A stretch of DNA of 64,000 nt from DATELY01 sp035276085 (GCA_035276085.1 DATELY010000126.1:4421-68420), one strand, 5' to 3'; positions 45,562 to 55,670 are shown, numbered from the stretch's first letter. Numbers and translations are program-made. The notes: a model not told the origin generated them from the letters alone.

Positions 45562-45591
45562 TAATTACACGCGGCGACTGAGAAGTGTCAA
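45562..45591 (-). promoter_or_regulatory. sigma-70 promoter of the bactofilin operon
   Basis: On the minus strand a perfect -35 box TTGACA (45586-45591) is followed after 16 bp by TGTAAT (45564-45569) or after 18 bp by TAATTA (45562-45567). It points toward the bactofilin start at 45526. The rest of the gap to 45834 shows no gene or repeat. Confidence 0.7.
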
Positions 45592-45834
45592 ACGTTCCGA
45601 CAGCCTCTCGGGCCAAAACTCTGACGAGACACTCACTTCCTCGTAAGCGGGCCATCGGGGACCCGCTTAGCGGAGGCTTAGGCGCTAGCCTCAATCGCGC
45701 ATTCGCCACAACGCCGACCCTCGCGCTAACCAAAAACAAGACGGCGGCGATACTCACATGCCCTACGCACGGGTCTCCTGGCTGCTGCGTCGCAGCAAGC
45801 CGGGTGCGCGGGTCAATCCACAGACCGCAGGCAG

Positions 45835-46011
45835 TCAGCAGCAGCGCTGAATCGAGGACCACTTGCTCTGTTCGCGCTGCGCGTAGAACGCCCGCCGCGA
45901 GAGAACCGGGTGTTGGCACTGGGGCGCATGGGCGCGCACGTAGCGGTCGTAGGCGTCGTCGCCCGTGAGCTGCCGCAAGGCGCGCCAGAACGCTGCGATT
46001 CGTGACCTCAT
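45835..46011 (-). CDS. YbdD/YjiX family small protein
   Basis: The 58-aa product matches the YbdD/YjiX family (DUF466) end to end: LTGDDAYDRYV, HP.LSRRAFY and a C-terminal Cys-Cys. These tiny proteins are nearly always coded right after a CstA/BtsT peptide or pyruvate transporter and are needed for its function in some bacteria. Its ATG at 46011 overlaps the cstA stop (ATGA), which fixes the start; longer frames upstream are shadows of cstA. Confidence 0.88.
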   Translation of the reverse strand: MRSRIAAFWRALRQLTGDDAYDRYVRAHAPQCQHPVLSRRAFYAQREQSKWSSIQRCC

Positions 46012-48056
46012 AGGTTCGTCTCCGCGCTGACGGGCACCGCTTCTGCTTCCGAGCTGGGTAGAACGGTCAAGCCTCTGCGCACACGCGAGCACACCCTCAG
46101 CATGTCGAGCAGCACCACCCACAGAATCGCCGTGAACAACAGCGCAAGGACGGCATCGAGGCGCTGATTGAAGATCAACTGCGGCGCAACCGCGGCCTGC
46201 TCGGGCGGCAAGCTGCCACCTGCCAGTTTGTCTGCCAGATGATTTGCGGCCGACAGGAAGCCCACACGCGGATCGGCAGAAGTGACTTTCTGCCACGCCG
46301 CCGTTGTCGTGATCACGGTGAGCCAAGCGAGCGGAATTCCCGTGACCCACGCGTAGCGCAACTTGCCCTGCTTCACGAGCACGCCGGTCACCACGCACAG
46401 CGCAATGGCAGCCAGCAATTGATTCGCGATGCCGAACAGGGGCCAGAGGATGTTGATCCCGCCGTTCGGATCGACGACGCCGATGTACAGGAAGTAACCC
46501 CACCCGGCGACCACCAGCGCGCTCGACAGGATGACGGACGGATACCAGGAGGTCGCCCCGAGCGGACGCCAGAAGTGACCCAGGAAATCCTGCAGCATGA
46601 AGCGTCCGACGCGCGTGCCGGCATCGAGCGTGGTGAGGATGAACACGGCCTCGAACATGATGGCGAAGTGATACCAGAGCGCGAGCAGGCTTTGTCCGAA
46701 AGCGCTGGAAAAGATGCTCGCCATGCCGACCGCAAGCGAGGGCGCGCCACCCGTACGAGCAAACAGCGTCGCCTCACCCATTTCGCGCGCGAGCACTTGC
46801 ATCTGCTGCACGGTCACGGGAAACCCCCAGCTCGAAATGGTTGCCACGGCGGCCTCGGGTGTCGCGCCCACCACGCCGGCCGGACTGTTGATCGCGAAGT
46901 ACACGCCCGGATCGAGCAGCGTCGCGGCGATCATCGCCATCACGGCGACACCCGATTCGAGCATCATGCTGCCGTAACCCACGAGGCGCACATCGCGCTC
47001 GCTGCCGATCAACTTCGGTGTCGTGCCGCTCGCGACGAGTGCGTGGAATCCGGAAATGGCACCGCACGCGACGGTGATGAATACGAACGGAAAGAGCGCG
47101 CCGCCGAAGATCGGTCCGGTTCCGTCCACGAACTGGGTGAGCGCAGGCATCTTGATGGTGGGATGCATGAGCACCACCGCGAGGGCGAGCAGCGCGATCG
47201 TGCCGAGTTTGAGGAACGTGGAGAGGTAGTCCCGCGGTGCCAGGAGCAGCCACACAGGCAGTACCGCGGCAACGAAGCCATACGTAATCACGAACCAGGC
47301 GAGCGATGTTCCTTCCCAGTCGAACCAGACGCGCCAGGCCGGATGGGCATCGACCCAACCGCCGGCCCCCACTGCGAACAACAACAAGGCGACGCCGATG
47401 GCCGACGCCTCCAGAATGCGTCCGGGCCGCAAATAGCGCAGATAAGTGCCGATGACGATCGCAACGGGAATGGTCGCGAACACGGTGGCACTCGCCCACG
47501 GGCTGTGCTTCATGGCGTTGACCACCACGAGCCCCAGCACGGCGATGAGGATGATCATGATCATCAACGTGCCGACCAGCGCGGCGTAACCTCCGATCGG
47601 TCCGATCTCATCCCGCGCCATCTGTCCGAGACTGCGACCGTTGCGGCGTGTGGAGAGAAACAGCACGGTCATGTCCTGCACGCACCCGCCCAACACGGCG
47701 CCGACGAGGATCCACAACGTGCCGGGCAGATAACCGAACTGCGCGGCCAAAGTCGGGCCGATCAGCGGACCGGGGCCTGCAATCGCCGCGAAGTGATGTC
47801 CGAAGACGATCCAGCGATGCGTAGGGACGAAATCGCGACCGTTGTTCAAGCGAATGGCGGGTGTGGCGCGCAAGGGATCGACGCTCAACACCTTCGCGGC
47901 AAGCCATGCGCTGTAGAACCGGTAGCCGATCGCATACACGCAGACCGCAGCCACGACGATCCACATGGCATTGATCGGCTCGCCGCGTCGCAGAGCGACG
48001 CCGCCCACGGCAAATGCGCCTACGAGGGCGATGAGAGCCCAAAGGATTCGCTTCAT
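46008..48056 (-). CDS. cstA: carbon starvation protein CstA (peptide/pyruvate transporter)
   Basis: From the ATG at 48056 the product is 682 aa with about sixteen membrane segments. Family blocks are intact: GHHFAAIAGPGPLIGPTLAA, LWILVGAVLGGCVQDM, GAISGFHALVASGTTPK and FGIANQLLAAIAL. CstA proteins take up peptides or pyruvate during carbon starvation, often under CRP or a LytS-type system; no CRP box was recognised. A GTG or ATG start at 48098 would add 14 unsupported residues. It is followed by ybdD with a 4-bp overlap and preceded by an AI-2E family gene in the same direction. Confidence 0.93.
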   Translation of the reverse strand: MKRILWALIALVGAFAVGGVALRRGEPINAMWIVVAAVCVYAIGYRFYSAWLAAKVLSVDPLRATPAIRLNNGRDFVPTHRWIVFGHHFAAIAGPGPLIGPTLAAQFGYLPGTLWILVGAVLGGCVQDMTVLFLSTRRNGRSLGQMARDEIGPIGGYAALVGTLMIMIILIAVLGLVVVNAMKHSPWASATVFATIPVAIVIGTYLRYLRPGRILEASAIGVALLLFAVGAGGWVDAHPAWRVWFDWEGTSLAWFVITYGFVAAVLPVWLLLAPRDYLSTFLKLGTIALLALAVVLMHPTIKMPALTQFVDGTGPIFGGALFPFVFITVACGAISGFHALVASGTTPKLIGSERDVRLVGYGSMMLESGVAVMAMIAATLLDPGVYFAINSPAGVVGATPEAAVATISSWGFPVTVQQMQVLAREMGEATLFARTGGAPSLAVGMASIFSSAFGQSLLALWYHFAIMFEAVFILTTLDAGTRVGRFMLQDFLGHFWRPLGATSWYPSVILSSALVVAGWGYFLYIGVVDPNGGINILWPLFGIANQLLAAIALCVVTGVLVKQGKLRYAWVTGIPLAWLTVITTTAAWQKVTSADPRVGFLSAANHLADKLAGGSLPPEQAAVAPQLIFNQRLDAVLALLFTAILWVVLLDMLRVCSRVRRGLTVLPSSEAEAVPVSAETNL

Positions 48057-48102
48057 CGGTACTGTCTCTCGAGTCCCTTGCGGGTCGGCGGACGGCAAGC
48101 CA

Positions 48103-49188
48103 TCAACGCTCGACTTCGACCGTCAATTTTTTGCTGAGATGGTGCTGCTCGCGCCATTCTCGCCAGATGGCGAGCGTGATTGCCAGCACGACCGGGCCGA
48201 TGAACAGGCCCACGAGGCCGAAGGCAACCACCCCTCCGAGCACACCGAAGACCACGAGCAGGAAGGGCATCCGCGTCGCGTTCGAAATCACCAGCGGCCG
48301 GACGATGTTGTCCACCCAGCTCACGGCCAGCAGCCCCCAGAAAAACAGTGCGACGCCCGCGCCGAAATGTCCTGTCAGCATCAACCAGATACTGAGACTC
48401 GCCCAGATCAACGGCGCGCCGAAGGGAATCAGCGCCGTCAACGCAGTGACCGCACCGAGCAGAGCCGCTGCGCGCAAGCCCACGATCCAGTAGCCCAATG
48501 CCGCCACGCTGCCTTGCGCGATCGCGGCCAGCACCAGCGCATACACCACCGCCTGCGTCATATCGCCGGCGGCTTCGAGATAGTCATTCGCGCGCGGACC
48601 CAGCATTCCGGTGAGCAACGCCCGCAACTCGCGCAACAGATGCGGCCCGTCGCGCAGAAAGAAGAACAGCGACAAGAGTGCAAAGAACAGCTTGGCGACG
48701 TTGCGACCCAGTCCGCCCACCAGGGTCGTGATCTCGGTCGAGGACTGCTGCAACCAATCCTGCACGAGCTCGCGCAGGACCTGCGGGTTGGCCGCGAGCG
48801 CGCTCAGCTGATCCTGCAACCAGCCGCCGATCCCCGGCAGATTGCGTACGCCCGCCGGTAGCTGCGGCTGCGTTGCGAGGAAGCGTTGCACCTCTTGATA
48901 GGCTACGAGCAGCTCGGAGCGCATCAATACCGTGAGCCATACGAGCGGCACGATCAGCACGGTTCCGAGCAGCAGCGTGGTGATGAGTGCGGCGACGACG
49001 GTGCGCTGGCCTACGGCTTTGAGCAGGCGCAGATGCAAGGGCCAGCTCACGTACGCGAGGATCGCTGCCCAGATCAACGGCACGAGGAACGGCCTCATGA
49101 TCGTGTACGTGAGTAGCAGAATGCCGGTGAGAATGGCGGCGATGACCACCCGTCGAAACCACGTTGAAGTTGAAAGTTCGGTAAGCAT
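48103..49188 (-). CDS. AI-2E family transporter (PerM-like)
   Basis: The 361-aa protein has about eight membrane segments with the family layout: two N-terminal pairs, a cytoplasmic or periplasmic loop (about 85-150, rich in Gln/Leu), and a C-terminal group containing TALIPFGAPLIWA and SWVDNIVRPLVIS. Members export signal molecules, Na+/H+ or other solutes; the role here is unknown. The ATG at 49188 begins the first conserved stretch (MLTELSTSTWFRRVVI). It precedes cstA by 46 bp on the same strand. Confidence 0.9.
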   Translation of the reverse strand: MLTELSTSTWFRRVVIAAILTGILLLTYTIMRPFLVPLIWAAILAYVSWPLHLRLLKAVGQRTVVAALITTLLLGTVLIVPLVWLTVLMRSELLVAYQEVQRFLATQPQLPAGVRNLPGIGGWLQDQLSALAANPQVLRELVQDWLQQSSTEITTLVGGLGRNVAKLFFALLSLFFFLRDGPHLLRELRALLTGMLGPRANDYLEAAGDMTQAVVYALVLAAIAQGSVAALGYWIVGLRAAALLGAVTALTALIPFGAPLIWASLSIWLMLTGHFGAGVALFFWGLLAVSWVDNIVRPLVISNATRMPFLLVVFGVLGGVVAFGLVGLFIGPVVLAITLAIWREWREQHHLSKKLTVEVER

Positions 49189-49419
49189 TGCGTTCGAGTG
49201 AAGTTGCAGAAGTCGCGACCCGCCGCTCGCGGTCCTCAAAGCGGGCGACAGTCTAGCCTGCATTTCTCACAGGGATCGCGCATGCTGGCGAGACTGCGAG
49301 CGAGAGCTTCGCAGCGCGCTTGCGCTCGTGAACCTACGAGCGTGAAATCCGGTTGAGATTCGTGCGCCGGTTGAGCGACGCTTGATGCCTATTTGAATTG
49401 CAAACCGAGGGAGATCGCG

Positions 49420-50580
49420 ATGGCTGACCCGACCGTTCGTGGCCGCTTCGTATGGCACGAGCTGCTGACCTCCGATCCCGGGGCCGCACAGCAGTTCTAC
49501 TCCACCATCTGTGGCTGGAGGATCGAGCAATGGGACAAGGATTCGAACTATTCGATGTTCGTGGGCCCGAACGCTCCCGTGGGCGGTGTACTGCAACTGC
49601 CCGACCACGCCATGGGTACCGGCGATCAACCCAAATGGCTGGCGTACCTCGCGACGGAAGATGTCGATGCGACGGTCGAGAAAGCGGTTGGCCTGGGTGC
49701 GCGCGTTCTGCAGCAGTCGGGAGCCACACCGGGCGGTGGCCGCTATGCCGTGCTCGCCGATCCCCAAGGTGCCTGCTTCGGTGTTTACGGATCGACGAAT
49801 GCGTCCCCGCCGCCCGCGCAGGGTGTCGCGCGCGGCGAATTCTCGTGGCACGAGCTGGCGACGAGCGATTACGAGGCCGCTCTCGAGTTCTACACGGAAT
49901 TGTTCGGTTGGGAGCTCCTGGTCAAGCACGACATGGGCGACATGGGGCCGTACTGCATCTTCGGGCTCGGCGGCACGCAGATGGGCGGTATCTACAACAA
50001 GACGACCGACATGCCCGGTGATCCGTCCTGGCTCAGTTACGTGCTCGTGCCCAACGCTGGCAAATCCGCGGACAGGATCCGTACGACCGGTGGCCAGGTC
50101 GTGAACGGGCCGATGGAAGTTCCAGGCGGCGATTGGATCGCCGTAGCGAGCGACCCCCAAGGAGCGCTCTTTGCCGTCCACGCCTACAAGGCGAAGGCAA
50201 AGGTGCGCGCCGCCGCCGCGGCCAGCGCTCCGGAGGAAACAGCACCGCCTCGCAAGGACGTTGCCGAGCCGCAAACCACACCTGCAGCGCGGCCCGCCAA
50301 GAAGAAGGCTGCAGCGCCAACGCCAACCAAGAAGAAGCGCGCGGTCGTGAAGACCAAGGCACCGGCGAAGAAGACGTCGGCAAAGAAGGCGGCGAAGAAA
50401 GCGGTCAGGAAGGCCGCCAGGAAAGCCGCGAAGAAGAAGTCGACCAAGAAGAAAGTTGTACGCAGCGCAGCCCGCGGCAAGAAGAGCGCGCGCCGTGTGG
50501 CGGCCAAGAAGACGGCGCGACGCGGGAAGCAGGCGCGCAAGGGGAAGACTGCAAAGAAGAAGGCGCGCCGCGGAAAATAA
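49420..50580 (+). CDS. VOC/glyoxalase-like protein fused to a histone-like Lys/Ala tail
   Basis: The 386-aa product has two VOC (glyoxalase/bleomycin-resistance fold) domains, about residues 8-125 and 130-250, each opening with WHELLTSD or WHELATSD and containing FYSTICGW or FYTELFGW. After about residue 255 comes a long low-complexity tail of Lys, Ala, Arg and Pro (TPTKKKRAVV, KKTSAKKAAKKAVRKAARKA) like bacterial histone H1-like proteins or AlgP. Such a tail should bind nucleic acid. A VOC enzyme tethered to DNA is unusual. The start is ATG at 49420 with GGGAGA upstream. Confidence 0.9.
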   Translation: MADPTVRGRFVWHELLTSDPGAAQQFYSTICGWRIEQWDKDSNYSMFVGPNAPVGGVLQLPDHAMGTGDQPKWLAYLATEDVDATVEKAVGLGARVLQQSGATPGGGRYAVLADPQGACFGVYGSTNASPPPAQGVARGEFSWHELATSDYEAALEFYTELFGWELLVKHDMGDMGPYCIFGLGGTQMGGIYNKTTDMPGDPSWLSYVLVPNAGKSADRIRTTGGQVVNGPMEVPGGDWIAVASDPQGALFAVHAYKAKAKVRAAAAASAPEETAPPRKDVAEPQTTPAARPAKKKAAAPTPTKKKRAVVKTKAPAKKTSAKKAAKKAVRKAARKAAKKKSTKKKVVRSAARGKKSARRVAAKKTARRGKQARKGKTAKKKARRGK

Positions 50581-50589
50581 GTCTGCGGG

Positions 50590-50720
50590 GCTTGCCCCCA
50601 CCCTAGCCCTCCCCCGCTGCGCAGGGGAGGGGACCAGAACAGCAAAGAATGATCGTCGAGCGCGCCTAGTCTTGTTCCCTCCCCTGCGCAGCGGGGGAGG
50701 GCTAGGGTGGGGGCAGCAGC
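50590..50720. repeat. inverted pair of CCCTCCCC-type repeats
   Basis: A left copy (about 50590-50633, CCCCCACCCTAGCCCTCCCC...) and an almost exact inverted right copy (about 50678-50717) are separated by about 45 bp of unique sequence. Together they make a large palindrome between the stops of the convergent VOC-histone and maiA genes. Confidence 0.9.
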
Positions 50721-50740
50721 AACCTCACTACCGATCTCAC

Positions 50741-51397
50741 CTACTTCGCATCCGGCTGATTCTCCGGCGCCGCCCGCACGAACGCCGGCAACGTTTCCAA
50801 GTGCCCACAGATCCGGGTCAATGTGGGATACGGACCCAGATCGCATTGCAGTCGCCGCGCATTGAGCATCTGCGGTGCCAAGCACACGTCCGCAATGCTC
50901 AGCGCATCGCCGTAACAGTAGCGCCCGGCGGTGGAATGGATGCGCGCCTGGGTCTCCAGCGCAGCAAAGCCCGTGGCGATCCAATGCTGAGACCACTGCG
51001 CGACACTGTCTTTATCGAGCTGGATGTGCTCGCGCAGATAGTTCAATACGCGCAAGTTGTTGAGCGGATGGATATCACACGCAACCGCGAGCGCCATCGA
51101 GCGCACCAATGCGCGTGCCACGGGTTCGCGCGGCAGGAGCGGCGGCTGCGGATGGCGTTCTTCCAAATACTCGATGATGGCCAGCGACTGAGGCAGCACT
51201 GTGCCTTCCGCATAAAGAGCGGGTACCAGACCCTGCGGATTGAGCGCGAGGTAGTCGCCGGTGCCCTGCTTGTACTCCAGCAACGCAACTGGATTCGTGT
51301 CGAATGCCAGCCCTTTCACATGCAGCGCAATGCGAACACGAAAGGCCGCGGAGCTGCGGAAGTAGCTATAGAGCTGAAGCGTGTCACCTGTGCTCAT
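50741..51397 (-). CDS. maiA: maleylacetoacetate isomerase (zeta-class GST)
   Basis: The 218-aa product is a zeta-class glutathione transferase. It has the active-site block SYFRSSAAFRVRIAL with the catalytic Ser-Ser near residues 14-16, NPQGLVPAL and the C-terminal domain motif DALSIADVCLAPQ. It isomerises maleylacetoacetate to fumarylacetoacetate in tyrosine, phenylalanine or gentisate breakdown. No fumarylacetoacetase gene is in the window. The ATG at 51397 is the natural start; a farther upstream extension has no support. Confidence 0.92.
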   Translation of the reverse strand: MSTGDTLQLYSYFRSSAAFRVRIALHVKGLAFDTNPVALLEYKQGTGDYLALNPQGLVPALYAEGTVLPQSLAIIEYLEERHPQPPLLPREPVARALVRSMALAVACDIHPLNNLRVLNYLREHIQLDKDSVAQWSQHWIATGFAALETQARIHSTAGRYCYGDALSIADVCLAPQMLNARRLQCDLGPYPTLTRICGHLETLPAFVRAAPENQPDAK

Positions 51398-51551
51398 ACG
51401 AACTCTGCTGCGCAATGGTGACCACACGGCAAGCGCTCGCAGGGTCAACTACCTCGGCGTTTGGCGTCAGATCGGCGGGCGCGTTCGAATTCTTGGAGAC
51501 CCCTGCCGCCGGCGAGCGGCCCCATCGCCGCTCGCCGGATTTGCTTCCAGA

Positions 51552-51896
51552 TCAGGTCGAGCCGCGAATCTCCAGCCCGTCCTTCACTTCTTTCACACCG
51601 TCCACGTTGCGGGCAACTTCCAGTGCGCGGGCACGGGCATCGGCGCTATCCACGAAACCGCTCAATTGCACGGTTCCCTGGAACGTTTCCACATTGATCT
51701 GATGAGCCTTGGTTTGCGGATCGCCGACCAGCGCGGCCTTCACTTTCGCCGTGATGGCGCTGTCATCGACCACACGTCCGGCGTTCGAGGCGGCGGATTG
51801 GACCGGGCCTTCGTCCTTTTCCGGATTCGAGCTGCAGGCCACTGCACCGGCAGCGAATACGACGGCCAATGCGAGAGCGGCTGTGTTCTTCAACAT
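51552..51896 (-). CDS. BON domain lipoprotein (OsmY-like)
   Basis: The 114-aa product has a lipobox near residue 21 (GAVACSS) and one BON domain (about 45-112: ITAKVKAALVGDPQTKAHQI, VQLSGFVDS, VKEVKDGLEI). BON proteins such as OsmY sit in the periplasm or on the outer membrane and help under osmotic or envelope stress. The neighbour at 51949 is another small lipoprotein in the same direction, 52 bp upstream, so both may be one stress unit. Confidence 0.9.
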   Translation of the reverse strand: MLKNTAALALAVVFAAGAVACSSNPEKDEGPVQSAASNAGRVVDDSAITAKVKAALVGDPQTKAHQINVETFQGTVQLSGFVDSADARARALEVARNVDGVKEVKDGLEIRGST

Positions 51897-51948
51897 ATAG
51901 GTTTCCTCGGTTAACTAATGATTCAGCACCAACGCGCCACGCGCGGGA

Positions 51949-52365
51949 TCAACCAGCGTTGTTGCGCAGCTGTTCAGCCTGTGCCTTGGCACGCTCCAGC
52001 TGAGCATCGGCTTCCTTCTTACAGGCGTCGCGGGCATCGGCCTGCATCGCTTCGCACTTCTCCGTGGCGACCTTGTGGTTCGCTTCGGCTTGCGCCATGG
52101 CAACTTTGTATTCGCCCTTGGATTGTTCCTCGCTCGTGTTCTGCGCTGCGTCCGCGGCGTCCTTGGAGCTGTCCGCAGTCATTGCATTTTCACGTGCATC
52201 GGCAACATCCTTCTGTGCCTCCGACTGTGCCTCGGCCACTTCTTCCTGTCCTTCGGCCTGTGCCTTGGACACATCCCGCTGCGTCTCAGCCGTGGTTTCG
52301 GAACGATTGCATCCGGCAAGCGCAAGGCCGGCCGCCGCGATCATCCAAAGTACTTTGAGCTTCAT
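51949..52365 (-). CDS. coiled-coil lipoprotein, unknown
   Basis: The 138-aa product has a lipobox (LAGC near residue 19) followed almost only by Ala/Glu/Gln/Lys-rich helix with heptad spacing (EGQEEVAEAQSEAQKDVADA, KGEYKVAMAQAEANHKVATE). It should be a rod-like lipoprotein anchored to a membrane and reaching into the periplasm. Two Cys (in CEAMQADARDACKK) could form a disulfide. It may work with the BON lipoprotein downstream. No family is named with confidence. Confidence 0.85.
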   Translation of the reverse strand: MKLKVLWMIAAAGLALAGCNRSETTAETQRDVSKAQAEGQEEVAEAQSEAQKDVADARENAMTADSSKDAADAAQNTSEEQSKGEYKVAMAQAEANHKVATEKCEAMQADARDACKKEADAQLERAKAQAEQLRNNAG

Positions 52366-52965
52366 GACGTTCTCCTGATGAACCTATTGAGTGGAACTCC
52401 ATCGAACCAACGCGCCGCCTTGAGTCCACGCGGCGACGCCTTGACAAACGCCGACACAGCGGCGACTTCGGGCCGAGAACGTGCGGCCTCGAAGTAAGGT
52501 TCCTGTGCTACATCTGACACTATTTCGCGACAACATGGCCGCGGTGCGAGATGAAACGGGTACGTGCGCTGTCGGAACTGCGACCGCAAAGGCGGCGTTA
52601 GATCGTCAGTCGCACAGCCGATGGCGTGCGTTCGTCTGCGCCATCGAGGAAAGGAACCTCTGATTAACCCTAGACGGCCTCGCGACGAGTCCAGGGCGGC
52701 TCAGGGCGAGGCGCGACGACCGCTGTGTACTTGATGTACTCGAGGGAGGAGTAACGACGCCCTGAGCCGCCCTGGACTCGTCCCATTTAATGTGTAAACG
52801 AGCTTTTATGGGTTGCTCTTCTAATCGTCTGCTGCTGCGTTACAAAGCTTGCTCCCATGTCCAATCAAACATGGGACATATGAGCTGCGCTTTGTGCCTT
52901 GCTTCAGACGATTAGAAGAGCAACGCGAGGCCGTCTAGAGTTAATCAGAGGTTCCTTAGCTGCGC
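52366..52965. other. gene-free region with a nested inverted-repeat element
   Basis: No gene is supported in these 600 bp. 52620-52645 forms a small hairpin (GATGGCG paired with CGCCATC). From 52651 to 52957 lies the nested inverted-repeat element listed next. The promoter of the coiled-coil lipoprotein should lie near 52370-52480 and that of the kinase at 52966 must be in or across the element. Confidence 0.75.
52651..52957. mobile_element. nested inverted-repeat element, MITE-like
   Basis: Outer arms of 34 bp (52651-52684 and 52924-52957, opening AAGGAACCTCTGATTAA) are inverted with one mismatch. Inside, two more perfect inverted repeats are nested side by side: 24 bp (52685-52708 with 52758-52781) and 20 bp (52812-52831 with 52905-52924). 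A 7-bp stem (CCCATGT paired with ACATGGG) lies at the centre of the second. No coding frame and no clear target-site duplication are seen. A non-autonomous transposable element is the best reading. It ends 8 bp before the kinase start. Confidence 0.75.
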
Positions 52966-54444
52966 ATGAGTGCCACGTCCTTACCGTCGCACGATCTATT
53001 CGGCCCCACGAGTGCGCCTGCCCCCATGCCGCCCACCCCCAAGCCCGGTCAGCGCACGGTGCCGTTTGCCGTGGTCGGTGGTATCTGCGTATCCATCGCA
53101 CTGCTGATCCTGAATGCAGCCTGTCTTACGTGGAACGCTTACAGCACGCTGCGTTCCAGCGATGCGTATGCGCGCTCTTACGAGATCAAGCGCGCCCTCT
53201 CGGCATTCCAGGCCGTAACCGTTTCCGCTGAAGCGAGCCAACGTGGCTATCTGCTCACGGGACGCACCGAGTATCTGGGTCCGTTCTTCGAAGCGCGTGA
53301 GCGGTGGCGTCAGGAGCTCGGGCAACTGCGCGCCTTGATTCAACAGGACGATCGCAACCCGCACACGCTCGAGACACTGGAAACGCTGATGAGCGATGCG
53401 CTGCGCATGCTCGAGCGCACGATCGCAGCAAATGACTCGCCGGGTCCGGCCGGTGCCGTCGACGTGCGGGGTACGCAAAGCGCGAAGGAGACGATGGATC
53501 GTCTGCGGCAGATCGTCGATCGCATGCTCCTCGAAGAAGACGGACGGATCGCGGCGCTACGCAAAGCGGTGTTTCGCGACATGCTCGTGACGGTCGGCGT
53601 TGCGTTCGTGACGACGCTCGTGGCGAGCATCGTCGTGCTGGGACTGTACCGCTTGCTACGCCGGTATCTCGCGGCGCGCGAGCAGGCAGAACAAGCGCTG
53701 CGCAAATCCAATGCGCAGTTGAACCAAACCGTCACCGAGCGTACGGCGAAGCTGGCAGAGCTGTCGCAGCATCTCTTGCGCGTGCAGGAGGATGAGAAGG
53801 CCAAGGTCGCGCGCGATCTCCATGACACGCTCGGCAGCAATCTGACTGCGATCAACATGGACTTGAATTGGGTGTACAAGCGCCTGCCCGACAATCCGCC
53901 TGAGCTGCGCGAGCGGTTGCAGCGCGCGTTGCAGATGCTCACGACGACCGTCGAGCTCAAGCGCAATCTGATCGAAGGGTTGCGTCCGAGTCATCTCGAC
54001 AGCCTGGGCCTTGGATTTGCGATGCGCAGCCTGTGCGATGAGTTCGGCAAGCGTACGGGCGTGCAGTGCGAGCTCGATGCGAACGAAGATTTCGAAGAGC
54101 TCGATCCGACCGTGTCGATCGCGATGTATCGCATCGCTCAGGAAGCGTTGACCAACACGGCCAAGCACGCGGGTGCGCGACATGCGCGCTTGCAGTTGCG
54201 CCGCCTGCCAAACGGTATGCGGCTCACTATTCAGGACGATGGCCGCGGCATCACTCCGGAGGCGATGGCCAAGCCCAAGTCGCACGGGCTCATGGGGATG
54301 CGCGAGCGCGTTCATCAGCTCGGCGGCTGGATGGACATTCATCCTGGGCCCGAGGGCGTCGGCACGGTGATCGAGGCATTCTTCCCCGTGCCGCCGCCGA
54401 CAGCCGATGTGTTACAGCCTGCCATCGCCGGCGGACGGGCGTAG
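52966..54444 (+). CDS. CHASE3-like sensor histidine kinase, HisKA_3 type
   Basis: The 492-aa protein has a membrane segment at about 35-55, a helical CHASE3-like periplasmic domain (about 60-195), a second membrane segment near 205-225, a coiled coil, a HisKA_3 domain with the phospho-His in VARDLHDTLGSNL (near 286) and an HATPase with DDGRGI and HGLMGMRERV. HisKA_3 kinases pair with NarL/LuxR regulators, and one is coded at 55667 in the same cluster. The start ATG lies 8 bp after the nested repeat element and has no clear ribosome site; a Met about 20 codons on is an alternative start. Confidence 0.93.
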   Translation: MSATSLPSHDLFGPTSAPAPMPPTPKPGQRTVPFAVVGGICVSIALLILNAACLTWNAYSTLRSSDAYARSYEIKRALSAFQAVTVSAEASQRGYLLTGRTEYLGPFFEARERWRQELGQLRALIQQDDRNPHTLETLETLMSDALRMLERTIAANDSPGPAGAVDVRGTQSAKETMDRLRQIVDRMLLEEDGRIAALRKAVFRDMLVTVGVAFVTTLVASIVVLGLYRLLRRYLAAREQAEQALRKSNAQLNQTVTERTAKLAELSQHLLRVQEDEKAKVARDLHDTLGSNLTAINMDLNWVYKRLPDNPPELRERLQRALQMLTTTVELKRNLIEGLRPSHLDSLGLGFAMRSLCDEFGKRTGVQCELDANEDFEELDPTVSIAMYRIAQEALTNTAKHAGARHARLQLRRLPNGMRLTIQDDGRGITPEAMAKPKSHGLMGMRERVHQLGGWMDIHPGPEGVGTVIEAFFPVPPPTADVLQPAIAGGRA

Positions 54445-54463
54445 GTGGACGGCTGACATACAC

Positions 54464-54509
54464 AGACGTCATGTAAATCGCACAGACATGCGGAAATTTA
54501 CAGGCGTCT
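54464..54509. promoter_or_regulatory. interrupted inverted repeat, possible operator or attenuator
   Basis: AGACG-N4-GTAAAT at 54464-54478 is mirrored by ATTTAC-N3-CGTCT at 54496-54509 with 17 bp between. It sits between the kinase stop and the sigma-54 activator start. It may be an operator or RNA stem; no T-run follows, so it is not a standard terminator. Confidence 0.5.
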
Positions 54510-54584
54510 CGTGCGTTGTCCTTCCGCCGCGGCCCTGACCGTGGTCCCCATTGAACAGAAGAGATCGTTTTGGGAGGGCGTTAA

Positions 54585-55666
<1,082 letters not shown>

Positions 55667-55670
<4 letters not shown>

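Noticed and set aside
45527..45919. Upstream extension of the bactofilin frame
   Set aside because: A perfect ribosome site and promoter fix the start at 45526; the extension crosses the promoter.
46239..48137. 632-codon plus-strand open frame over cstA
   Set aside because: It is a shadow of cstA with a low-complexity His/Arg/Glu-rich product and no start signal.
52651..52957. Target-site duplication around the nested inverted repeat
   Set aside because: Flanks were compared (ATCGAGG before, AGCTGCG after) and no direct duplication could be seen, so insertion is inferred only from structure.
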